Origin: Phorcus lineatus
Taxonomy: Eukaryota > Mollusca > Gastropoda > Trochida > Trochidae
Reading direction: 5' to 3'
DNA: 64,000 bases
Assembly (NCBI GenBank): GCA_921293015.1
Contig: OV121090.1
Location: 37,917,082-37,981,081, forward strand
Positions within the stretch are counted from its first letter, which is position 1. Every line of letters starts with the position of its first letter. Below the pieces are notes generated by a model. The model made no database searches. It saw only the letters and a list, made by a program, of their open reading frames with translations, and had not been told where the DNA came from. Both the position numbers and the translations under genes were made by a program. Positions 44,801 through 56,700 of this stretch are shown here, one piece after another.

Positions 44801-45535
44801 CAATCTATTTATGAATCTCATAATTTGTTAAACTTAATCCTCAACAGAAATTCTACCTTAACAAGCATTTTTATAAACTCTAATTTTCTGGATCAATATT
44901 CACTAAAAATTGGATAGTGATATGGTTAAATGTATTGCGTATCATGTCGCTAACTAAACCTCAACAATTGCACTGATGCAGCAGTGTATCGTGACATACC
45001 TATCTATTATTTATGTCCATTTTAAGTTTTGCAGAACCTAATTAGTGTCTAATACTTATTTTCAAGTATGTCTGATAACGTTTAACTATGTCAGATACGG
45101 AGACCATGGGATGAAGCTGGACCTGGCCCTCAGTTCCTGCAGCAAAGATCAGCCAGTAATACTCTTAGCTCACCAACCTAAAGCAGCTAAAAAGGCTCTG
45201 GACTCTACACATAGGATTGATCTTGTGATTTCTGGTAAATATAAGCTTTTGAAGTTTGTCGGATTATTATTTTGGGATTTTCAAGTGATTATCATTGCAT
45301 GAATATCAGAGATGTTTCAAATGTTTTTGTTTGTTTCGTATCAGGTCACACCCATGGCGGGCAGTTCTTCCCTGTGATGTATGCAGCTTATATTGTCAAC
45401 CCCTTTTTCCGTGGGCTCTACAAATACGGAGAACACAGCCACGTATACGTCAGTGTGGGAACACAATACTGGGGGATACCAGTCCGTATAGGCTCAACCA
45501 TGGAAATAACACAAATATTACTCAAGAAGGAATGA
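41165..45535 (+). CDS. TMPPE: Transmembrane metallophosphoesterase (TMPPE-like), spliced
   Basis: Predicted membrane-anchored calcineurin-type phosphoesterase; the substrate of TMPPE is not established to my knowledge. Exons 41165-41879, 42836-42946, 43745-43913, 45095-45234 and 45345-45535 join in frame to 1326 nt, 441 residues, close to human TMPPE (about 450). The N-terminal half has hydrophobic segments near 8-28, 41-58, 95-118, 124-150 and 166-182. The catalytic half has every metal-binding motif: SDIHLG (D214, H216), GDLVDG (D246), GNHEYY (N277, H278) and GHTHGGQ (H380, H382). Spacing is typical of the YkuE-like branch of the superfamily. The ATG is the first in the ORF and sits in AACATCATGG, a fair animal start context. 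Neighbours are unrelated in function. Confidence 0.93.
42836..42946 (+). CDS. TMPPE: TMPPE exon 2: GDxxDG motif
   Basis: Encodes AVVMTGDLVDG to KYFISG, the second metal motif. Flanked by TTCCAG and GTAGGA. Confidence 0.92.
43473..43538 (+). repeat. tRNA-like SINE head
   Basis: Contains an A-box-like GTGTAGTGGTTA and a B-box-like GGGTTTGAATCC inside a perfect 5-bp T-arm (CCTGG/CCAGG). The anticodon arm would have loop CTCTTAC (anticodon CTT) with one stem mismatch. The acceptor stem does not pair, so this is a tRNA-derived repeat or tRNA relic, not a working tRNA gene. It lies in TMPPE intron 2. Confidence 0.6.
43745..43913 (+). CDS. TMPPE: TMPPE exon 3: GNHE motif
   Basis: Encodes NHEYYTGDVDNWFAHL and onward to GTDDIQADTIG. 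Flanked by TTTTAG and GTAATT. Confidence 0.92.
44079..44628 (+). mobile_element. 5'-truncated retroelement with GIY-YIG-type ORF remnant
   Basis: Bounded by identical 21-bp direct repeats (44079-44099 and 44608-44628), read as target-site duplications. The insert ends with a 102-codon open frame (44281-44589, TGA) containing RNVVYLFTC, VGETKREF, LTEHF, PVALHFN and HS. This arrangement is typical of the GIY-YIG-like endonuclease domain of Penelope-like elements. A frameshift upstream hides the sequence SATGRRYS. The YIG half of the motif is deleted (the frame reads CINCVGET), so it is inactive. Family call is from motif pattern only. Confidence 0.65.
44638..45002. mobile_element. hAT-type MITE, probable relative of 6159-6610
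   Basis: Ends TAGAGATGTCACGA and, reverse-complemented, TAGGTATGTCACGATAC. Flanking octamers GCTATTTT and TCTATTAT agree at six of eight positions, a degraded 8-bp duplication. It begins nine bases after the retroelement's target duplication and ends 92 bp before TMPPE exon 4. Confidence 0.55.
45095..45234 (+). CDS. TMPPE: TMPPE exon 4
   Basis: Encodes YGDHGMKLDLALS, then VILLAHQPKAAKKAL and RIDLVISG; LAHQP is a conserved phosphoesterase segment. Flanked by GTCAG and GTAAAT. Confidence 0.92.
45345..45535 (+). CDS. TMPPE: TMPPE exon 5: GHTH motif and C-terminus
   Basis: Encodes GHTHGGQFFPVMYAAY and YVSVGTQYWGIPVRIGS, the last metal-ligand motif and the family's C-terminal block, ending in TGA at 45533-45535. 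Confidence 0.93.
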
Positions 45536-47531
45536 TGATTAAAGCTGTATGTTGCGTGGACATTCCTAGACATGTGATGATACTTAAATTGTTTACAATC
45601 TTTACACTTTGTTGCAGATTATTATGTAATTCGATTTATTTATGTACTGTTTTTCATACTATTTTGTTAGTTGTACTTGTTATGTTATGTTTGTTATATT
45701 AATGAGGCTTTGCAATAATTCTTAAGATCTCATTATCCATAATAGTGTTCCAAATATAAAATTATGACAGTTATGTCCATTTCACAGCTTTCTACGTTGA
45801 ACTAATGTCGGATTTAGCACAAGACTTTACTGAAATATTTATGGTCAATAATCATCCTAGATTTTAAATTTTAATGAGATTTGATGACCATTATTAACCA
45901 ATTGATAAAAATGTTTCTGTTTAGAAAAAAGTCAGTATGTTTCATTATCCAGACTATTATGTTTAAACAGACTAAAAAGTAATAGATTCATGATCACACA
46001 AGTGAGAAATTCTGAAGACGAGTCGTGGAGGCAGAATTTATCTTAAAAACACAACATATTACCTTCATAGTTACTAAAACAAAACAAAATCATAGTTTTC
46101 ACATTGTAATTTGTCTTCATCATGAAATACATCTTCACCCACTTTAACAAAGTTTGAAAAAATGACTGACCTACCTCGTTTTTCATATTGTTACAAATGT
46201 TAAACAGTCCTTTCTGACTTCTTTGAGTGGCATTTTAGAAGTTGGAAGTAACTAAGTAAAAATATTTACAGATGTCAACTTCTTTATACTGAGGTTTGCG
46301 ACGTTTCGATACCTTCACGTTTGACAACGATACAAGAATCTGTATCGAAACGTCGCAAACCTCAGAATAAAGAAGTTGTCATCCATAAATATTTTTACTT
46401 CAGTACTTTCTATTTCTAAAGAAAACAATCACGCAATACAAAATACTGTATTAGCCAGATGTCGAAAAGGTAAATTAGCCAGATTTAATGTTGAAAAGGT
46501 AACTTAAAGACATTACTGCAACCATTAATTGCATGCATTTGTTCGTTAACACAAAGTCTCTGTGGTATGTTTGTTTATTGTGACAATGACTAGTCGAAAT
46601 ATCATAATAAGGTTGCATAATAAAAACTTCTGAAAGCCCGAAAGAGTCATTACAAATCATATTGTTGAGTGTTGACTATTTACACATGTATTTGAAATGT
46701 TATGATTATTTGTTATGATATTCAGGATTCAAGTTAATTTCTAAGCTTGCTTTTGCAAGTATCATTTTGACATATCTCTCCCTGTACTTAATGATAATGC
46801 AATCAAAATATTTTAATTGATGCTTTTATATCCATGATGCATTTGAATTTCACAAACATGACATTTTTTTATGGCTAGTAGTGTTTGAAACGAGACACGT
46901 CATCTGACAGACCCCTAACCTGTTAACCTTTGCTTAGGACTTGTAACATTCTAAGTTTTTTTCGTGAAAATAAAAATTTTACTGACTAAATTTAATTAAC
47001 TTTTAAGTTGGCTAGTTTTCAGTCTTATTTCATACGCTGTGGATGGATATCGTTTGAAAAAGAAACATCTATTGCTTATTACCATATTTTGACAGTGTAG
47101 ATCACTATTTCCTCCTTTATAAAGTTGTAACACAATGAAAAAACTTATTCATTGATGGCACTTTCTCATATGATATGATTGGGGTAAAAAATTTAACAGA
47201 GAGATCAAACAATATTGATTTGTGATAAATAAAATTGTTACAAACATATAATGTAATGGTCAATGATTATGATCACCTTAGATTATTTTTTCGGGTTTGA
47301 ATTTGCACACTAAATATTATTGCATTTACATGCAAATGTTGTTTTAATATGTTTGTTTGAATAATATTCTGCTATTTACTTTTGTATGTATAAACACATG
47401 TGAGTGAAGAAAAACAAAATGTCACTTTAGAAGAATAAATGTCACAATTACAAAACCAATTTTGATTTGTTTTTCATGTACATGTGGAAATGATTAATAA
47501 GAGATTTTAGCTCTCGTAAATCTTATGGCTG
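45536..47531. other. TMPPE 3' UTR and intergenic DNA
   Basis: Contains the foldback element at 46245-46409. AATAAA-type signals occur near 46969 and 47228. No gene recognised. Confidence 0.55.
46245..46409. repeat. Foldback element, copy 1
   Basis: Long inverted repeat whose arms share AAGTAAAAATATTTA, CAACTTCTTTAT-CTGAGG and GTTTGCGACGTTTCGATA, around a spacer of about 30 bp. It shares its outer sequence with the element at 54630-54802. Confidence 0.8.
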
Positions 47532-47973
47532 TTAAAGGGACACTCCACGAGTTGTTCGAGTCACATACTTCAAACTTTATACATTGTGTCATTTTATTAA
47601 GAAGAACTGACTGGTGTTGAAGAAAAGTATCATTTTAATGCTCATCTGTATAGGTTGACAATATAAAGGTATAAAGTCACCATTCTGATCGAAAACCAGA
47701 CAATGACAATTAGTCAAACATAATTTTCAACATTATCAAGGCAGAAGATAAAATCTTAAATGATAATGTTAGAAAGGTTAGATAAGTAGTATTTAAGGAA
47801 TTGGTACATGTGATTTTGGCTTCCACATGGTGTTGTTCGTTTTTCAATGAAAACTTATATTTGGCATTTTTGGATAGTTATTTGAGATGTTTTGAATGAA
47901 TATCATCATAATTAGTGTTCCTTATGTATGATAAACTCATCGAAACAACATGAACATTCTTGAGTGTCTTTAA
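47532..47973. mobile_element. MITE with TTAA ends, copy 2 of the 156-621 family
   Basis: Starts TTAAAGGGACACTCCACGAG and ends with the imperfect inverse (TTAAAGACACTC when reverse-complemented). The interior aligns with 156-621. The two copies have diverged clearly, so they are not recent duplicates of each other. Confidence 0.7.
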
Positions 47974-49800
47974 GCTTTACCAGCATTAAAAAATGCCTTA
48001 ATTAGTCATTTTGCCATACAAGCTAAAGACACTTTTAGATCATAAATATGTATCCCTATATCCTCCAAAAGAACTGGAATGGAATTGACGCTGGCTCTTA
48101 AATTCGCGCCAGGGGATAAGATGATCAATTTATTTTTTAAAACAATCTAAGATACACAAGAAAATCTGCTTTCACTGAAAAAGACAAACACAGGCTGTCA
48201 TATGTTTTCATTTATTCATTAATAAAATCACCCAAATCATTTCATTTTCAATTGAGTTTGTCAGGTTTGCATCCATATATTTTTTTACAGTGGGATGACC
48301 CTGGTCTTGTTCACAAATTTACCCCAGTGCTGCCAGGTCTGGGGGCGTCAATTCGAGGAGATGCAGTATATTGCATCAAGAACATCATACACCTTTATTT
48401 CAGAGAATTAAATACAGTAATCAGTGTAACCAACACCATAAGGATCAGACAACATGAACTGCACACTGCTCATGATATACACAAATTTCCAAGGCTATGA
48501 ATTGAGGGAAATGGGGTTAAACTTATGATTGAAAGTAAAATTGGTGGAGCTTAATCTTTTAATGATGCATAATGAAAATGTTTATATCTCCAGAGAAATT
48601 TAAGTAATTTTGATAAGATGAAAGTTGATGCCACATCACTACTGTTCTCTTTACCACCAACCAGACGCTGGATTTTGAAGGCAAAGGAAATGAAATAAAA
48701 AAGAAACATACAAAATCCTCTCGGGCTCTATTGACTTGTAGTTCGAAAAAAATATTTATTATTATATTACAATACAATGTTCAATGTCTAGGCTGCCAGC
48801 AGAAAATGTTTTCAACTTGGACAGTCCCATTTCAGAAGCATCCTGTTGTGTGGTCAACTTTATACCTGTAGCCATACAACATGAAGAAAAAGCCATTGGC
48901 TCTGTAGCTTAACAGGCTTTATCTAATACATTTTTAAGATAAAAAAGCTGTATCTTATATATTATTTAAGGTGATATAAAAACACTTGTACATTTTAAGG
49001 TAGTTAACAGAATTTTAACAAATCTACTGATCTAAAGGTTCCTAATTTGTCACATATGATTTTAGCTCAGTAAAAGAAGAAAAATGGGTTCCAAGGGAAT
49101 TTATTAAATTTTATTTGCAGCCCCTGAGCCCATTTATTAAAATTTATGTGCCATTGGGGCATCAAATATACAATCACATGTTCAACATGTAAGTAGACAA
49201 GATTTCAGCTCTGTAGAATCAATGGTTTGTGAGAATAGGTAAAAAATCAAATACAAAAATATACAGACACTGATATGCCATAATAATAAAACATCTGCAC
49301 AGACTAATTCGACCTGGTACATTCTGGTACAGATTATTGATTTGTAAAAATTAAGATCAGTTGCTCACAAAATGTTGAAAACTTGGAAGGGAGCTTTTCA
49401 TCTTGACTGGTAAATCATACTAGGGTGTACTAGTCTGGCTCTAGTCTTCAACATCGAAATATATATACAATTCTACCTGGGGACAAAATACAATATTATA
49501 TGTAATTGTAAGAATTAATTGAGGAGAAAGTAAAAAAGACAACAGCAACATTTATTTGCATCTACATCATTTAACCGGCTTCAAAAATTAAAAAAATCAA
49601 TGGTTACAGAAAACAATATCGGCTGAATAAAAACAAATAATCAAACTTTTTAGTGGTATGCACTGTTCACATAACGAACTACTTTTTAAAATATTAGACT
49701 TTGAAATTCATTTGCAATTTCCTTTTTGATCGTTATAATCTTTCAAAATTCATACAATGTTATGTCCTGGTTGAAGATGTAGTCTGTTTAGTGAAAGAGG
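47974..49800. other. Intergenic DNA before WDR7
   Basis: No gene or repeat structure recognised; the ORF at 48252-48500 has no recognisable relatives. Confidence 0.55.
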
Positions 49801-49946
49801 CTATCAACTTCCGATCGTTACCCCGCACTATATTTTCGTGTAGTGCACAAGCACTTCCGGGATGTTGTTCGGCCGAAAATTATGTCCGCTGATCAGAATC
49901 CATAATTTGTTACATGTTTTGGTTTCCAATCTCTTTAAGAGTTATG
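49801..49946 (+). promoter_or_regulatory. WDR7: Probable WDR7 promoter and non-coding first exon
   Basis: A locally CG-containing island in AT-rich DNA with an ETS-type site ACTTCCGG (49853-49860, CCGGAAGT on the other strand) and a weaker ACTTCCGA upstream. A strong donor GTAAGT follows at 49947. An acceptor TTTCTAAG ending at 50505 would join it to a 33-nt leader before the WDR7 ATG. ETS sites near the start are common in housekeeping genes. The transcription start is inferred, not observed. Confidence 0.5.
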
Positions 49947-50538
49947 GTAAGTTATAGACAACAGAAATGCTGCACACGATGAATTATTTTTTGGTTTCGT
50001 ATCCGACATAAGCGTATACTGTCTTCGAAAATCTTATGCTTTTGTAATGTTTTTGAGAACCTCAATGTACGAAAACTGTCAGTGTCAATTTATTAGCAGA
50101 CGGCAAGCACTTGATTCTGATAAATTCTTGACATATCAAATATGGCAATAGCTTTCATATTTTCTTTCGTAGTTGTTGGACGTTAGATGTATAAAAATGA
50201 TTGATACAAGTAGACCGCAGTAATCCATATTCACATTCAATATGTTCAATATTTATCATTTCAGTGTGTCATACCCTTGCTTTCCGTCTTTCTTTATGTT
50301 TAATTGATTATCCTTAGCCTTTATTATTGAGAAAGGTTTGTCAATCACCAGTAACATTAAGTAATTTAGATAGCTTAATTTTCATGTGTTGTGAGGTTGT
50401 GAGGTTTTACTGGCTATTATTACTATTTATGTCTATGTGGCTAGTTCATTATTTGTTGAAATTAACATGTGGAAATTTATGAAATGATTTTATTATTTTT
50501 CTAAGGTCCATAATAATTAGATTGTAAAGGAAAAGAAG

Positions 50539-50700
50539 ATGTCATCAGCAAGCAACCTGGCAGTGCCGATGGTGTTGTGGGGACGACATGCCCCCACACA
50601 CTGTATCTCGGCCATTTTGATGACTCCAGATATGAAGAATATCATCACTGGCTGTAATGATGGACAGATATGTATCTGGGATCTTAATGATAACTGGCAG
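50539..50700 (+). CDS. WDR7: WDR7 exon with start codon
   Basis: Encodes MSSASNLAVPMVLWGRHAPT through WDLNDNWQ, the first WD blade. ATG preceded by AAGAAG. Donor GTTTGT. Confidence 0.93.
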
Positions 50701-53700
50701 GTTTGTGTGTTTCCTTATTGCTTGAATCGGCTGGACCTTGTGACACAACAAAGTCACTGATTAAGTTCTATTAAATTTTATGGAATTATTAATGTCTTAG
50801 TCATGAAAAAATAAATCTGTAAAATAAATATAAGCAAATTTTAACCTAAATGATTTTTTTTCACTTACATTTGTATCTTATTACAAATAAATGGCAATAC
50901 TAGGGATAAGCACTTCAGTTCATTGAACTATGTTCTTTTGTTTCAGCTGTATCCTCGCAGCATGTTGTTTGGACATACGACAGCGATTAGTTGCCTTACT
51001 CTTGGATCTGACCATCCTCAGGCGTCATATGTCGTTAGTTCATCAGAAAATGGGTGAGCATTTCGTCAAGTTTTTTTCTTGTGGTCAGAAAAATAACATT
51101 ACCCATCACATTCTTTATTGTTTCACATGTCAGGATGGGTTTATGGAGTGGTAGTATTTTCCTTAGACTAAGGAATCCAAATTCACTCAGGTTTTTTGTG
51201 GTATCAAGAGGTATTTAGTCTTCTGGTACTTCTCTCTTGAGTATCAAACATGATAATATGCTCACATTGTAGATATTTTATAAAAATGATTGATTTATGC
51301 TGACAGAGAGATGTGCTTGTGGGACATCACAGACGGGAGATGCATTGAACACACCAAGATGACAATTGTTCACACTGATATCAACGTAAGAAATTGTTTA
51401 ATTTTAATAGAAATGATATTTTTTTTCAGAATTACAATTCTCATGAAGAAGTCACAGTGAAAGCTAGATCAGATTTATATTTAGAATAATAAATTATCAA
51501 CTGTTGCTCACTAGTATATCATCAAATATGTTTTATGCTAACTAAAATATTTAAGTAGTGACTTTAGTTTGACCAAATAATCAAATGTTTCTATAAGTCC
51601 TCAAAATACCAATTCTGCATTTCAGGCATACAGATTTCGATCTTCCAAAGAGCTGCGATTGGTTTGCAATGGCTACTACCCAGAGATCCATGTGATTAAC
51701 CCCCTGAGTTTTGAGATTTTGTGGTCTTTGTGCTCCAAGCTTGCCCCAGATTGGATCAGTGCTTGTTGTGTTCTACGCCCTGTCAAACGAGATGGTGAAT
51801 ATGTAGTGATTGTTTCATTCAGCCATTTTGTTGTTTCAGAAATACGTATCAGTTTCATAGGGAACAAATGTTACATTGCTATGATTGGGATCACACTCCT
51901 GCAAAAGTAAAATTTCTGAAATTCCTGTATTTTTAATGAGATTTCAAACTCACACTCTCAGTCAGACAACAACCGTCAATATTGACCATATCAACAATTT
52001 ATCTACCTATTTTTTCATTAGATTCTCTCAATTTTGTTGACATTTCAGCGAATAATGGAATTGTGCCTTTTAAATTGGAGACTTGGCTTAAGTTAAGGAG
52101 CTCAGCGGATTCTAATACGCTGATGTAGCAGGATGTAGTCTTGTATGTTTTCAACTCTTAATTACTAAAAATCCATTCAATTTCATTTCGGTGTGTAAAG
52201 ATGATGTGGTCCTTGCTGTCACCAACTCTGGTACTGTCAAGGTGTGGATACTCAACAGTGAACCAAAGGTAAATGATTTCAAACCAGTGTCAAAGTCAAA
52301 TGGGTTTTTTAATGCTTAATTCAGGTGGATTTTGGAACAACCATTTGATGTTTATGTTGTCTCTCTTTTTTTTCAATGTTCATTTTGCAATTCGTATGCA
52401 ATTAACACTGCAAGAGTTTGATATGCATTAAAACACAAATTGTTAAGAAAGGGAATTATCCAGAATTTGCCAATAGCTAAAGTTTTATTAATGAACATGT
52501 CTAAAACTTCAGTTAAAGGGTTAAAATTAACAAAGCATGTGGTAAAAATAACTAAAATAAATCATATTTGTAACCATCAATTTTATCTCAATTGTATTGT
52601 TTCTGTCACAGCTATTTTTTCCAAACAAAACATCTAACGTTCACTTTTGTAATTTATTTTTTCAGACCAAACATATTTATGAAGATGAATCAAAACAGAT
52701 CCGCTGCCTGAATGCTCAAACGTTAACATGCTGTCCGTACAACCAGCGCACCGTTCTCATTGTGTGCTCAAAGTATTGGCAGGTAATTGTCACCTTTCAT
52801 ATTTTGGATTTTCAAACCTATTCTTTGATATCTGTTTGATGTATGTTGTCATTTATGGGATGATATTAATGACTTTTCCTTCTTGTTTCCTACTCTGGTT
52901 AATAGCTTGAGTCCAGTTGTTCCTAGTTTCTTAGTTTTAAAGGTTATAGTGGTTGTGAATTTGGATGACTTTATTTTTTTATAAGTAATTTTTACCATGA
53001 CATTGTCATTCTTGCTCTGACATTATCATCTTGTTATTTATGAGACTTTTAAGCTGATATTGATATTATTTCCTGATATGATGACATTTTCATCTAGAAT
53101 TATTTTTCAATTAAATCATATCCTTTTAAATCTCGGAAAAACTTCTTCAAAATCCTGAATATCATTCACCAAATGCATAAACTCTGTTGAATTAATGTTT
53201 GATACGAATGTGTGTAAGAATTGTAATTATAAGTTACTAGTTTTTAAGCTAGTTTTATTAGGCTTAGTAATTACATGAATAACCTTTTTGTTATAAATAA
53301 CACCCACGATTTAACATATCACATCACTTTTAGTATCACATTAATTACATCATCGTTGAAATAAAAGTTCCATCCTTATGATCATGTGTCAGTGCCTTTA
53401 ATTTCTATCATAGGGCTACTATATTAACTTGATGTATCATTTAGTAGTTTGTATTTGTCATTGTTTCAAGATGTTATAGTTGTAGAATATATTTACACCC
53501 CTTCATAAAGTTTAAGATCTTTTTAGAAGTGTTACCATTTGTGAAAGAAGAATTTTTAAAGTGGCAATATTATTCTGTTTTGAAGAAAATTCAGTTTCTA
53601 ACTTTTTAAAGAATTGTTGAGGGTAGCATGGAAATTTGATTCATTAAAAAAATAACATAGAATTGAATAAGATAAATGTTGTTTAGTAACTTTTTGATCA

Positions 53701-56700
53701 TGATATTATTTTCCTGATTGCATTTATCTTGATGGAATGTTTTGGAATGGAGTTAGTAATATGTGATGCGTTATCGTCATAAATTGTGGGTTTTTTTATG
53801 GAACAAATAAGCTTAGAAATCTTACGAATATTACGTTTTTGTAGACTGGACAAATGGTAACCAACATCATACCTGACTTTTATTACTGTTCCGTCACTTT
53901 TTCAAGGTGTATAATTATAATCCCCAATCTGAGAGTCCCCGTCACCATGGAAACCGGGTAAGATCGTTTGCAGCCTAGATTTAGTCTCATTGGTAGTTCA
54001 CCTAACAAGAATTTGGTTTTCAGTTGCTTTTCTTTGCTAGTTTTTGCTAGTTTTCATTCCCTAATTTGGTTTATTACACCATTTGTTGCAAACATTCACA
54101 AATACATTTTAGAATTCCCTGTATCCCGTATTAATTTATCAAAATGCTTAGTTAAATTGTTTAATAAATTTGTTTTTTATTGAGTAGGTCAAATATTTCA
54201 AACTCTGTAACTTTTGTAGCTTCTTAGTAATTATTTGTTTGTATCAATATTCATTTCAGCTCTTTAAATATAAAATTATGTGTTTGAGTTTAACTATGTA
54301 TAACACAGTTTAATTTTTTCAGTTTGATGGATATTATTATGTATACTTACTTTTTATACATGTTCTTATCTTTAAAAATCATGTTTTATACGAGTAAGTG
54401 AGAAAGTGTTTATAAATTTGAAAAGATCATTAGTGTATACTGCCTCTTTATACATGCAAACAGTCGAGTTGTTTATTCAGTCTTATTAAAATCAACGGTG
54501 ATATGTTTATAAAAACATTGCATCAACTGGGATACAAATTTGTTGATCTGTTACCAATTTAGTGCAGATAAAACTTAGTCATTAGCAGACCAATCGGGTT
54601 TAAGGGGCATTTTGGAAGCTGGTTTGATGAAGAAATACAAGTTCTTATGGATAGTCAACTTCTTTACTGCACGAAATTGGACGTTTTGGTTTAGTTACTG
54701 TCAACCATACTTATCAATTGCTTGAAAACAGTGTTACCCACATTAAACGTCGCATTTTATTCAACAAAGAAGTTGGCTATCCATAAGAACTTGTTCTTCT
54801 ATTTGCCCCAAGTTTGTGACAACGGAAGTTTGTTGGAGGCCTTCCGATTGGCTGAGTGAACTCCCATCAGAACATGCAACTATATGAGCTGTTCTCAGAC
54901 CGTTGTGTAGAGGATTCTCCAGACAGATCAAGCTCGTATCCCGGTTGAGGCAATATTTTGAAACTTACTTCATTGAATAATGTTGATTTTAATCAGACTG
55001 GCAGTCTATTTGTGAATGGTTCAACTTAACAGCTGCTATGTGCTACCTGCTTGTACTGACACCAGCTTTAATGGTCATTTAGAATAAGATTCTTGTTGTG
55101 AGTAGGTTAGAGTCTAGATCATGGAGAATTGACCTGCTCTGCAATTTGGAAGATATGAGTTAATAGTGCATAAAGTTCTCTTTTGTTTACCGTAACAGTA
55201 CAAAAGGTTTGACAATTTATTTGGGAAGAAACCTTATTGAAGCTTTGACTTTTTTTGTTATTGCCAAATATTCTGAGTAGCCAGTTATATGATTCACAAA
55301 TCATTTACAGAGAGAATGATATGAGATGGACCCTTTGATAATCTAGGGCTGTATCTGAATATTTCAGGCCCCAGGAATGAAGTGTTTTTATAAGCTGGGC
55401 TTCCTTAAAGTAGAAATCTGAAGATTTATTTAGATTTGATGATTGATTGCTAAGAAGGAAAGGAAAATCTTCCTAATGATGGGGTATTTGTTATTGAAAT
55501 GAAATTGAAGGGAGAATTCCCTTATGTACACAAATAATTATGTCTGGAATATTTCACAATTTGACAAAAATAGTGTGTTTAAACTCAAAAATAAAAAGAT
55601 TCAGAAATGAAGCCATTTATCAGAGATACAGCTGTGAAAAGCTTTGCTATTGTGTGAGAAGGTTTTGCCAGTTAGTGTTATCATTATTGATTTGTTAATT
55701 TATGGATAATTTACCTGTAGTTTATCTTATTTCACTGTAATTTTCATTGAAGTACAGCAGGGATTTTGTGCAAGTCATTAAAAAAAAAAAAATGTCGGAC
55801 AGACAGTGCTCACCACTGGTGAGGTACTGAACATGTAATCACGTAAACAAATGAAATACCCTAATGAGATGTTTCAAGGTCACAGACAACAGTAACTCGT
55901 GCTGAAACAACCGTTGCTTGGCAAAAGTGGTATGTGCACATATGCTCATATTAAAAATATGTCGCCACTTATGATTAACCACTTGGGTAACAATAGTATT
56001 TAAAGGCATTAAAAACTTTGCTTCATCACTTCTTACTTATCACAGATTTTATTTTCTGTTTCCACACAAGGGCTTTTACTATTGTTTTATTGAGAATTAG
56101 ATATACTGATAAATATATATGCTTTGCACTGGAAAAGCTTTTTGAATGTTGAATTGTGTTTGACTTTGCTCAGCACTTAGACAATAAAAGGTAAAAGTTA
56201 TAGATATGTGGGTTTGAAATAAAGTTTTCAAAATATTCATATTGGATGACTGAAAATTAAGGTCATATGGAAATTTGGTTCAGTGGTATTGATGGGGTAT
56301 CTTTGCTTACATATCTGTAATATGTTATTTCCAAACTGTCATACCTTGTCAAAATGTCACACATCTTCTGTCATAAATTATAATATTATACAATTATGTA
56401 GTGTTTTCTGTTTGATTGAGAAACACAATTGAGACTTTGATATCTTATTCTCAGTGAGGTCACTGGAGTTTCAAGGTGATAATTTTACAACAGATCAAGT
56501 CATCGCATGAAGGTTATTTGAAAGATGACATCGATGAAGCTTCATCAACTATGCTCATATGTTTATGGTCGAATTAATAGCATTGCAATTTTGCAAGTTC
56601 GATATATTTATATCTTGTTGCTGTTTTCAAATTTATCCTTATAGTTTTGTTGCTGTTTTCAAGCAATTGGCGCTTTATATTCTTGTAAAAATAACTGAAT

